From JAYWAM01 sp043782425 (lineage in GTDB: Bacteria > Pseudomonadota > Gammaproteobacteria > Burkholderiales > Usitatibacteraceae), in contig JAYWAM010000274.1 of NCBI GenBank assembly GCA_043782425.1, positions 1-28,478 of the forward strand: DNA of 28,478 bases, read 5' to 3'. Of this stretch, positions 21,999 through 28,478 are shown piece by piece. Position 1 is the first letter of the stretch; each line of letters begins with the position of its first letter. The translations under genes and the position numbers were made by a program. A model generated the notes under the pieces. The model was not told where the DNA came from, searched no databases, and was given only the letters and a program-made list of their open reading frames with translations.

Positions 21999-22634
21999 AT
22001 GAAGTCGCTTGTCATCCTTATTTCCGGGCGCGGCAGCAACATGCAGGCGCTGATTGTGGCGCGCTTGCCGTTCAACATCAAGGCCGTCATCAGCAACCGG
22101 CCCGATGCCCAGGGCTTGGCTATTGCGCATGCAAACAACATTCCCACGCGCGTTATCGACCATAAACAGTTCGCCAGCCGCGAGGCCTTTGATGCGGCGT
22201 TGGCGGCGGAAGTTGACGCGCTTGGCGCGGACTATATTGTGCTCGCCGGGTTCATGCGCGTCCTTACAGATGGTTTTGTAAATCGTTATCCACGCCGCAT
22301 TATCAATATCCACCCATCGCTGTTGCCGGCTTTCCCCGGACTGCATACGCACGAGCGCGCGCTTAAGGCTGGCGTGAAGTTGCATGGCTGTACGGTGCAT
22401 TTTGTAACCCCCGCGCTCGATCACGGCCCTATCATTGTTCAAGCTGCGGTGCCGGTGCTGCAAGGCGACAACGCCGCCACGCTTGGTGAGCGCGTGCTCA
22501 AAGAAGAACATGGCATTTACGCACAAGCATTGCGCTGGCTGGCTGCGGGGCGCGTTGAATTTTTACCCGGAGATGTCGTCCAAATCAAGGATGCGGTCGC
22601 CGTTTCGGGAAGCCTCATCGTTCCCAGGGATTGA
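21999..22634 (+). CDS. purN: Phosphoribosylglycinamide formyltransferase
   Basis: This is a 211-residue cytoplasmic enzyme that transfers formyl from 10-formyltetrahydrofolate to GAR in purine synthesis. The start MKSLVILISGRGSNMQAL carries the GRGSN phosphate-binding motif. The catalytic region is INIHPSLLPAFPGLHTHERA with the essential Asn and His, and HGCTVHFVTPALDHGPII has the catalytic Asp. Length is usual. It lies 45 bases after purM and its stop is 2 bases before the next start, so it is probably in one operon with the DUF3108-type genes. No strong ribosome site was seen. Confidence 0.97.
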   Translation: MKSLVILISGRGSNMQALIVARLPFNIKAVISNRPDAQGLAIAHANNIPTRVIDHKQFASREAFDAALAAEVDALGADYIVLAGFMRVLTDGFVNRYPRRIINIHPSLLPAFPGLHTHERALKAGVKLHGCTVHFVTPALDHGPIIVQAAVPVLQGDNAATLGERVLKEEHGIYAQALRWLAAGRVEFLPGDVVQIKDAVAVSGSLIVPRD

Positions 22635-22636
22635 TT

Positions 22637-22834
22637 ATGTTGCGTAGGGTCACGGGTTTACTCGCTGTGTGGGTGTTTTCGACGGTGGCTTTTGCCGCGC
22701 CGAGCGAGGTGCGCGCCTCTTATAAAATTTTCCGCAACGGCATTCTCATCGGTCACACCGACGAGCACTTCACGCGCGATCAGGATCGTAACGGCACACA
22801 GGAGCAAGCGCTGGTCAGCCTTACAGTCCAGTGA
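22637..22834 (+). CDS. Short exported protein, probably truncated DUF3108-type gene
   Basis: This is a 65-residue product with a clear signal peptide (MLRRVTGLLAVWVFSTVAFA, cleavage near residues 20-21). The mature part, SYKIFRNGILIGHTDEHFTR, resembles the opening strands of DUF3108-family proteins. It then stops at a TGA after SLTVQ, where the family would continue for another 150 residues or so. The next gene is a full-length DUF3108 protein, so this is likely a remnant of a tandem paralogue. It could still yield a small periplasmic protein. It starts 2 bases after the purN stop. I could not see the missing part in another frame. Confidence 0.55.
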   Translation: MLRRVTGLLAVWVFSTVAFAAPSEVRASYKIFRNGILIGHTDEHFTRDQDRNGTQEQALVSLTVQ

Positions 22835-22854
22835 TTGCGTAGCCAAGATTGCAC

Positions 22855-23919
22855 ATGGATCTAACCCTCGCGATGTTGCGGCTGTTCTGGAGCCGTTACT
22901 GTTTGGTGCTGTTTGCGCTGCTGTTCTCGTTTTTGGCCCATGCCGCAATCATTCTGCTCGCGCCGGAGTTAGCTTTATTTAAAGTCGAACCGGCAAGCAC
23001 GCGCTTTAGTGCGCGCCTCGTCTCTTTAGCCGTTAAGCCGCAGATCAAAACTACTCAGCCGCCTGCTGCCCGCCCTCGGCCACGCCCGCCCAAACGGGCG
23101 CTACCTATTCAACAGCCGGTGGTCGAATCCGCTGTCGTAGTAGAGCAGCCAACATTGCCCGCCGAACCAGCAGTCGAGAAGACGCCTGCTGAAATCAACG
23201 GTAGCGCCCCAGTACTTGCCGTAGCGCCGCAATCTGTCAGCGCCCCTCCTGAGCCTCAGGGTAAACCGCTCAATACCCTGCCCAGCCGGATTGCAATTGA
23301 GTATGACCTGAGGAGCAGTTTTGTCGATGGCCGCGCCGAGTATATATGGCGGCGCGAGGGGAATCAGTACTCGATTGACGGCAATATTGAGGCTAACGGT
23401 TTCTTTGCGACCATGTTCGTCGGGCGCTTTGAGCAGTTCAGTCGCGGCAGTCTGACTCCGGCGGGCCTGAAACCCGACTATTTCTCACTTAGACGCGGAG
23501 AAGGCGCTGCGGAGTTTGCCGAGTTCAAGTGGGGTGAAAGTCAAATCAAGCACCATCGCTTGAAGGGTGAGCACATACAAGCTTTACAGGAAGGCGCACA
23601 GGATTTGCTGAGCTTCATTTTTCAGTTCGCTTATGAGTTTCCGCAAAAACTCGTCAAACCAGGCTCAGTAGCTTTCTTTATCAGCAACGCGCGCAAGATG
23701 GATCAATATGAGTTTCGTGTTCTCGGCAAGGAGAAGCTCAGCCTACCCATTGGGGAAGTCGACACCGTGCATCTCATCCGGCAAACCAATGATGCTGCCG
23801 ATGCTTACCAGGTGTGGCTCGCCAGCGATTACAACTACCTGCCGGTCAAGCTGCGTTTCATGCTCGGCGGACGGGTTAACGTTGAACAGATTGCCGTTTC
23901 CCTCACGAGCACCCCATAA
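22855..23919 (+). CDS. DUF3108-domain protein with TonB-like N-terminus
   Basis: This is a 354-residue envelope protein of unknown function. A single hydrophobic segment near residues 15-38 anchors it in the inner membrane. A proline-rich, TonB-like stretch (about 60-140, with PRPRPPKRA) could span part of the periplasm. The DUF3108 domain follows from about residue 145 to the end, with IAIEYDLRSSFVDGRAEYIW and VWLASDYNYLPVKLRFML. The ATG at 22855 is preferred over an in-frame TTG at 22849. It is encoded after purN and the truncated paralogue. Function cannot be assigned from sequence; a role in envelope or sugar/lipid traffic is only a guess. Confidence 0.8.
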   Translation: MDLTLAMLRLFWSRYCLVLFALLFSFLAHAAIILLAPELALFKVEPASTRFSARLVSLAVKPQIKTTQPPAARPRPRPPKRALPIQQPVVESAVVVEQPTLPAEPAVEKTPAEINGSAPVLAVAPQSVSAPPEPQGKPLNTLPSRIAIEYDLRSSFVDGRAEYIWRREGNQYSIDGNIEANGFFATMFVGRFEQFSRGSLTPAGLKPDYFSLRRGEGAAEFAEFKWGESQIKHHRLKGEHIQALQEGAQDLLSFIFQFAYEFPQKLVKPGSVAFFISNARKMDQYEFRVLGKEKLSLPIGEVDTVHLIRQTNDAADAYQVWLASDYNYLPVKLRFMLGGRVNVEQIAVSLTSTP

Positions 23920-23970
23920 TCATAAAGCCGCTATCCACAGCGGGCGTCTGTCACGTGGCACAATCCATTC

Positions 23971-25230
23971 ATGCAAATCACACCTTTACAGTTCTCCCAG
24001 CTTGTCGAAGCTTTGACCATAGTGCTGCCGTTGGTTTCCCCGGCCGATGTGACGTTGAAGCAGTACTTCCGCGCCAATCCCCAGCTTGGCAGCCGTGATC
24101 GCGCGGTGATTGCCGAAACGATTTACGCCGTGCTGCGCAGACGGCGACTGCTGGAATATCTGGTGCCGCACGGCGTGCCGCGCAGGCTTGCACTGGCGGC
24201 GCTCGTCAAACTCAACGGCTTTTCCTTGAAGCAGTTGGCGCCATTGATGAAGCGTGGCGACGAGGCGTGGCTTGCGGCATTGAAGGGAGTCGCAAGTGAA
24301 ACCCTGCCTTTTGAAATTCGTGCAGACCTGCCCGATTGGGTTATCCAGCGCCTGCGCGCCCGGCTCGACGATGCGCAGATTCTTGCCATTGCCCAAGGGC
24401 TACAGGTTAGCGCGCCGCTGGATCTGCGAGTGAACACTTTTCGCGCGCGCCGCGAGGCGGTTGTTGATGCCTTGCGAGCGCAAGACATCGCAGCCGAAGC
24501 AACGCGGCTTTCTCCTTTTGGCGTGCGCTTGGAACAAAAAATTGCCCTTAACAAACACCCACTGTTTCTTTCAGGCGATGTCGAGGTTCAGGACGAGGGC
24601 AGCCAGTTGCTGGGGCTGCTGATGGAGGCCAAACGCGGCGAAATGGTGGTCGATTTTTGTGCGGGGGCGGGCGGCAAAGCGCTCCTGTTGGGCGCGGTGA
24701 TGCAATCTAAGGGACGCCTTTACGCCTTCGATGTTTCGGAAAAACGTCTGAACAATCTGGGTGCGCGGCTTAAGCGTTCCGGGCTGAGCAATATTTATCC
24801 TGGCCGTATAGATTCGGAAAATGATCCCAAGATCAAACGCCTGGCCGGTAAGATCGACCGCGTTCTCGTCGATGCGCCATGCACCGGGCTCGGCACGCTG
24901 CGGCGTAACCCCGATCTCAAGTGGCGTCAGACCGAGACGGGTTTGGCGGAACTCAATGTCAAACAAAAATCCATTCTCAATGCCGCAGCAAAATTGCTCA
25001 AGCCGGGCGGGCGTCTGGTGTATGGCACTTGCAGTATATTGCGCGAGGAAAATGAGGACATAGTGATGGACTTTCTTTCAACCCATCCCTCGTTCCATCT
25101 GGTGAGCGCAGCAGAAGTGCTGCAACGCCAGGGGATAGAAGTGGACGGCACAGGTGAATATCTGCATCTTTCGCCGCAGCAGCATCAGACCGACGGTTTT
25201 TTTGGCGCGGTGCTCGAGTTGCGCAAGTGA
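23971..25230 (+). CDS. RsmB/NOP-family RNA (cytosine-5) methyltransferase
   Basis: This is a 419-residue cytoplasmic SAM-dependent RNA methyltransferase. An N-terminal NusB-like helical domain (about residues 1-135) precedes the Rossmann domain. The SAM motif is VVDFCAGAGGKALLLG at about 227-241. The two conserved cysteines are Cys304 in VDAPCTGLGTLRRNPD and Cys354 in VYGTCSILREENED. These are the release and catalytic cysteines of the family. It may be a second RsmB-like enzyme distinct from the copy usually beside fmt, so the symbol is left blank. Its stop overlaps the next start as GTGA, suggesting coupling to the PLD-like gene. Confidence 0.92.
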   Translation: MQITPLQFSQLVEALTIVLPLVSPADVTLKQYFRANPQLGSRDRAVIAETIYAVLRRRRLLEYLVPHGVPRRLALAALVKLNGFSLKQLAPLMKRGDEAWLAALKGVASETLPFEIRADLPDWVIQRLRARLDDAQILAIAQGLQVSAPLDLRVNTFRARREAVVDALRAQDIAAEATRLSPFGVRLEQKIALNKHPLFLSGDVEVQDEGSQLLGLLMEAKRGEMVVDFCAGAGGKALLLGAVMQSKGRLYAFDVSEKRLNNLGARLKRSGLSNIYPGRIDSENDPKIKRLAGKIDRVLVDAPCTGLGTLRRNPDLKWRQTETGLAELNVKQKSILNAAAKLLKPGGRLVYGTCSILREENEDIVMDFLSTHPSFHLVSAAEVLQRQGIEVDGTGEYLHLSPQQHQTDGFFGAVLELRK

Positions 25231-25814
25231 AAACGACTTGGAATAAATTTTGCGCCAGCGTCTGCATGAGCGCGTGCATTGTGTGCGGCGCTGCGCATGC
25301 AATAGCACCCGTGGCGGAGCAAAGTGTTGTTGCGAGACCGCAGAGCGAGTACGCCCATGTGCGCGCGGCGTTCACGCCGGGAGATAACGTCGAAGCCATG
25401 ATCAATCGAGAAATACGCGCTGCACGAACCAGCGTGCGTATACAGGCCTACCTTTTCACCAGCAAAGCCATCGCTGATGAGCTCATCAGAGCACTGAAGC
25501 GCGGAGTGAAGGTTGCAGTGATTGCCGATGCTACGGGATATACCAATGGCGGCGCGCCGGTTTTGCCGCGCCTTGCCGAAGCAGGCGCGGAGGTTTCTCT
25601 CAACGACAAACACAAATCTTCGCACAACAAGATCATAATTGTGGATGCTGAATTACCACGTGCAACGGTGATTACAGGAAGCTACAATTTCACTCGCGCG
25701 GCGCAAACGCAGAACGCTGAGAACGTAGTCATACTTTCAGGTAATGCCGAGCTTGTCAGGAAATTTCATGAGAACTGGCAGTTCCACCGCGCGCGCTCCA
25801 CGCTACTGCAATGA
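25227..25814 (+). CDS. Secreted PLD-superfamily protein with one HKD motif (nuclease-like)
   Basis: This is a 195-residue protein with a signal peptide (about residues 1-25, cleavage after AHA), so periplasmic or outer-membrane lipoprotein-like location is possible. The single HKD motif is His133, Lys135 and Asp140 in SSHNKIIIVDAE, followed by GSYNFTRAAQ and the Glu of NAENVV. A single motif and this length match bacterial Nuc-type endonucleases, which act as dimers, better than two-motif phospholipase D or cardiolipin synthase. The start is GTG at 25227, overlapping the methyltransferase stop. Its own stop overlaps the MscS start (ATGA). Confidence 0.88.
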   Translation: MKTTWNKFCASVCMSACIVCGAAHAIAPVAEQSVVARPQSEYAHVRAAFTPGDNVEAMINREIRAARTSVRIQAYLFTSKAIADELIRALKRGVKVAVIADATGYTNGGAPVLPRLAEAGAEVSLNDKHKSSHNKIIIVDAELPRATVITGSYNFTRAAQTQNAENVVILSGNAELVRKFHENWQFHRARSTLLQ

Positions 25815-27088
25815 ATATGAACGAACTGATAGTCGACCTTGAAAGAATCGCTGATGGCTTGTTTACGTTGGCGAGCATGTGGCAGATCGCCGCTCTTGCC
25901 GCCGCAACTGCGCTTGCCTGGTTGCTTGCCGACGCGGCTAAAAGCCGCGTACCCGAACAAATTGAACCCGGCAGGTGGAAAGTCGCTGCCGGCAGCTTTA
26001 ATCGCGTGATTTTTCCGGTTCTTGCCCTCGGCTTTGTTGCGCTGGGTAAATTCGCATTGGGCAATTTCTTTGCAACGCCCTTGCTCAACGTTGCCGTGCC
26101 GCTGTTTGCCTCCTTTGCGGGCATCCGCATAGCGGTGTATCTGCTGCGCCACTTGATTCCGCCCAGCCCTTTGCTCAAGGCTTCTGAGCGCGTCATTGTC
26201 TTTTCGATGTGGATCCTGGTTGCACTATACCTTTCCGGTCTGCTCCCTCAATTAGCGGCGACACTCTCTGAAATTTCGTTTAGCGCAGGCAAGCAGAACA
26301 TCACACTCATGATGCTGCTCACGGGCGTGCTTACCGTCATGGTTACGCTGCTAATCGCCGTCACGCTTTCGCGCTTTGTGGAGCAGCGCGTCATGCGCGC
26401 CAGCGAAGTGAGTTTGAATCTGCGTCTGGTGATCACCAAGTTGATCCATGCTTTTGCGCTGTTTGTCGCCGTCATCATTGCCTTGCCGCTGGTGGGAATT
26501 GATATCACTGTGCTGTCGGTGTTCGGCGGCGCGCTCGGCGTAGGGCTGGGCTTTGGATTGCAGAAGGTAGCAAGTAACTATGTGAGCGGTTTCATCATTC
26601 TGCTGGAGCGCTCGATTCGTGTCGGTGATCTGGTCACAGTTGACAACCGTCATGGAACGGTCAGTAGCATCAACGGGCGCTATACGGTGATTAAAAGCCT
26701 GGACGGCACCGAGGCTTTGTTACCTAATGAAATGCTCATAACCGGCACGGTCGTCAATCACACTTATACCGATCCCGTGACATCGCTGAAGCTGCCTCTT
26801 ACCGTGGCCTACGACGCGGATCTTGATCGTGTAACTGAAATATTGCTGGTTGCGGCACGCGCCCACACACGCGTCGTGAAGGAACCCGCACCCGAGGTTT
26901 TGGTTAAAAGCCTGGGCGAGAATGGTATTGAGTTGGAACTTGTGGTGTGGATTCGCGATGCAGCTCGAGGCCAGTCCAATCTACGCTCTGATATTTATCG
27001 AGCCACGTGTACCGCATTCCGCGATGCAGGAATTGAAATTCCCTTCCCGCGTCGAGACCTACGAATGCTCCCTATTGAGGACAAATAG
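25811..27088 (+). CDS. MscS-family mechanosensitive ion channel
   Basis: This is a 425-residue inner-membrane channel. About six hydrophobic segments lie between residues 18 and 240. The pore-lining helix is recognisable as GGALGVGLGFGLQKVASNYV near 240-260. The beta domain follows with FIILLERSIRVGDLVTV and LPNEMLITGTVVNH, and the C-terminal alpha/beta part ends with IEIPFPRRDLRML. It has several extra N-terminal helices relative to E. coli MscS, so it belongs to the larger MscS-like group. It would release solutes on hypo-osmotic shock. The start overlaps the PLD-like stop by four bases, making a three-gene coupled unit with the methyltransferase. Confidence 0.94.
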   Translation: MNMNELIVDLERIADGLFTLASMWQIAALAAATALAWLLADAAKSRVPEQIEPGRWKVAAGSFNRVIFPVLALGFVALGKFALGNFFATPLLNVAVPLFASFAGIRIAVYLLRHLIPPSPLLKASERVIVFSMWILVALYLSGLLPQLAATLSEISFSAGKQNITLMMLLTGVLTVMVTLLIAVTLSRFVEQRVMRASEVSLNLRLVITKLIHAFALFVAVIIALPLVGIDITVLSVFGGALGVGLGFGLQKVASNYVSGFIILLERSIRVGDLVTVDNRHGTVSSINGRYTVIKSLDGTEALLPNEMLITGTVVNHTYTDPVTSLKLPLTVAYDADLDRVTEILLVAARAHTRVVKEPAPEVLVKSLGENGIELELVVWIRDAARGQSNLRSDIYRATCTAFRDAGIEIPFPRRDLRMLPIEDK

Positions 27089-27117
27089 AAAATTTTTCGT
27101 GCTTACATTCAATGGCT

Positions 27118-27162
27118 TAGGTTCGCATCTGCAAATAGTGAGTCGATCAAGCATAGGTTCGC
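27118..27162. repeat. Pair of 9-bp direct repeats upstream of desA
   Basis: The word taggttcgc occurs at 27118-27126 and 27154-27162, 36 bases apart in register, within the 111-base leader of desA. The second copy directly precedes a TAAAAT hexamer at 27164-27169 that could be a -10 box. A regulator binding site is possible, but short repeats also occur by chance. Confidence 0.35.
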
Positions 27163-27199
27163 GTAAAATGCCGTATTACACAAGGAAAGACACTCTCGC

Positions 27200-28381
27200 A
27201 TGTTTACTGGACTTATTGATCTCCCGTGGTGGGGATACATTGTCGTTGGGCTGATACTTACGCATATCACCATTGCGTCGGTGACAATTTTTTTGCATCG
27301 CGCGCAAGCCCATCGCGGCCTTGATCTGCACGCCATTCCGAGCCATTTTTTCCGTTTCTGGCTATGGCTCACGACTGGCATGGTCACCAAGGAATGGGTG
27401 GCGATTCACCGCAAACATCACGCCAAGTGTGAAACCGTGGACGATCCCCATAGTCCGCAGGTGTTCGGCATTGCCAAAGTTTTACGCGAAGGCGCAGAGT
27501 TATACCGTGCTGAAGCTAAAAATCAGGAGACGCTAGACAAGTATGGACACGGCACACCCGACGACTGGATAGAGCGCAATGTCTACACGCGCTTTTCCTG
27601 GCAAGGCGCCGGGCTGATGCTGGTTACCAACCTGGTTTTATTCGGCCCCGCTGGCGCTAGTATTTGGGCGGTGCAGATGATGTGGATACCCATCACCGCA
27701 GCCGGTATTATCAATGGCATCGGGCACTACTGGGGCTATCGCCACTTTACCTGCGAAGACGCGAGCACCAACATTGTTCCGTGGGCTATCGTAATCGGCG
27801 GCGAAGAGTTGCACAATAACCACCATGCATTTCCGACCTCGGCGCGCCTGTCGTCGCGCTGGTATGAATTTGATATCGGTTGGATGTATATCCGTATCCT
27901 GGAAATGCTGGGCCTGGCCACAGTTCTACGTGTTGCGCCGCAAATGCGTTTCGATTGGTCCAAGGTGGAATGTGACATCGACACGGTCAAGTCGGTGATT
28001 GCACACCGGTATGAAGTCATGACCAAGTTTACGCGCACGCTGAAAAGCACGTGCAAACTGGAAATTCAGAATCTGCAAATTTCCGGGACGGTTCCGGCGA
28101 TTCAGAACTCCGCTGCGGCGCGGCGATTGCGCAAAATGCTGCATATCGACGCCAACAAGGTGCCCAACGAGCACCGCGACACGCTACACACGGCGCTTGA
28201 ATCCAGCCGCGTATTGAATACCGTGTACGCCTTGCGCCAGGAGTTGGCTTCGCTGTGGGCCAAGCGCACCGCAACCAGTGAGCAGATGGTCAAACAACTT
28301 GAGGATTGGTGTCGCCGCGCCGAAGCTACAGGCATACTTCCATTGCAAGAATTCTCGCGTCGGCTACGCTGTTATGCCTGA
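27200..28381 (+). CDS. desA: DesA-type fatty acid desaturase
   Basis: This is a 393-residue inner-membrane di-iron desaturase that introduces a double bond into phospholipid acyl chains using oxygen. All three histidine boxes are present: His33/His38 in HRAQAH, His70/His73/His74 in HRKHH and His205/His208/His209 in HNNHH. The block HRKHHAKCETVDDPHSPQV and the stretch KYGHGTPDDW match the Pseudomonas aeruginosa DesA as I recall it, and the ~150-residue C-terminal extension is shared too. Hydrophobic segments lie near 12-32, 50-62, 135-158 and 160-175. A TAAAAT word at 27164-27169 may be its -10. The gene is closed by a strong terminator. Confidence 0.93.
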   Translation: MFTGLIDLPWWGYIVVGLILTHITIASVTIFLHRAQAHRGLDLHAIPSHFFRFWLWLTTGMVTKEWVAIHRKHHAKCETVDDPHSPQVFGIAKVLREGAELYRAEAKNQETLDKYGHGTPDDWIERNVYTRFSWQGAGLMLVTNLVLFGPAGASIWAVQMMWIPITAAGIINGIGHYWGYRHFTCEDASTNIVPWAIVIGGEELHNNHHAFPTSARLSSRWYEFDIGWMYIRILEMLGLATVLRVAPQMRFDWSKVECDIDTVKSVIAHRYEVMTKFTRTLKSTCKLEIQNLQISGTVPAIQNSAAARRLRKMLHIDANKVPNEHRDTLHTALESSRVLNTVYALRQELASLWAKRTATSEQMVKQLEDWCRRAEATGILPLQEFSRRLRCYA

Positions 28382-28400
28382 CATGGATGGATTTAGCAGT

Positions 28401-28429
28401 AAAAAAGCCCGCTCAATGCGGGCTTTTTT
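28401..28429 (+). terminator. Rho-independent terminator after desA
   Basis: A stem of 12 base pairs pairs 28401-28412 with 28418-28429 around a tcaat loop. The core is GCCCGC/GCGGGC and the 3' arm ends in a T6 run followed by another T-rich stretch. The 5' arm starts with six A residues, so it could also stop transcription from the opposite strand. It begins 19 bases after the desA stop. Confidence 0.93.
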
Positions 28430-28478
28430 GTTTTTGTAGTATCTCTCGCGGGTGCGATCAAGCTGATGTGTAGATACT

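Noticed and set aside
21777..22526. 249-codon minus-strand open frame over purM and purN
   Set aside because: Both plus-strand genes have full motif support; the antisense product has none.

Overview
The window looks like a chromosomal segment of a betaproteobacterium. GC is high, purL lies near ygfX/ygfZ, purM-purN are followed by DUF3108-type genes, and the DesA-type desaturase closely resembles the Pseudomonas/betaproteobacterial form. This placement comes from gene content and remembered protein similarity, not from a search. No rRNA, tRNA, CRISPR array, prophage or insertion sequence was seen, and no gene-free stretch exceeds about 250 bases.

Layout. 1-1788: N-terminal ~45% of purL (minus strand, cut by the window edge). 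1847-3390: ygfX-like membrane protein (minus) and ygfZ (plus), divergent with 29 bases between starts. 3527-4653: a GAF + HD-GYP protein whose last codons are out of frame after an A6 run. 4654-5661: an orphan type II secretion F-family protein (minus). 5732-18143: an all-minus accessory block made of a GntR/FCD regulator, a five-part dipeptide-type ABC transporter (F, D, C, B and a Tat-exported binding protein), AtzH-, AtzE- and AtzG-like proteins, an AtzF-like allophanate hydrolase, and an indolepyruvate/phenylpyruvate decarboxylase homologue. 18389-28381: plus-strand housekeeping and membrane genes: nadA, a duplicated-module protein, a HAMP protein, purM, purN, a truncated and a full DUF3108-type gene, an RsmB/NOP-type RNA methyltransferase, a secreted PLD-like protein, an MscS channel and desA. 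A clear intrinsic terminator follows at 28401-28429.

How the genes work together. The central block reads as a uptake-and-hydrolysis unit for a carboxylated urea/biuret-like compound. The ABC system would import it; AtzE/AtzG and AtzH would convert it to allophanate; AtzF would release ammonia and CO2 for nitrogen supply. The G-E-H order is the one I recall from the Pseudomonas sp. ADP cyanuric-acid operon, but no cyanuric acid hydrolase (AtzD) or biuret hydrolase is present, so the true substrate is open. A 16-base palindrome (ATCTTGT-GT-ACAAGAT, 16317-16332) upstream of the AtzF-like gene is the best candidate operator for the GntR regulator at the far end of the block. REP/BIME-like hairpins sit at three junctions inside it.

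Most notable observations: the Atz-like cluster lacking a ring-opening enzyme, the candidate GntR operator, the HD-GYP frameshift at a canonical A AAA AAC heptamer, the 22-bp-arm hairpin that splits the permease genes, the internally duplicated protein beside a HAMP-only protein whose stop overlaps the purM start, and the truncated DUF3108-like gene.
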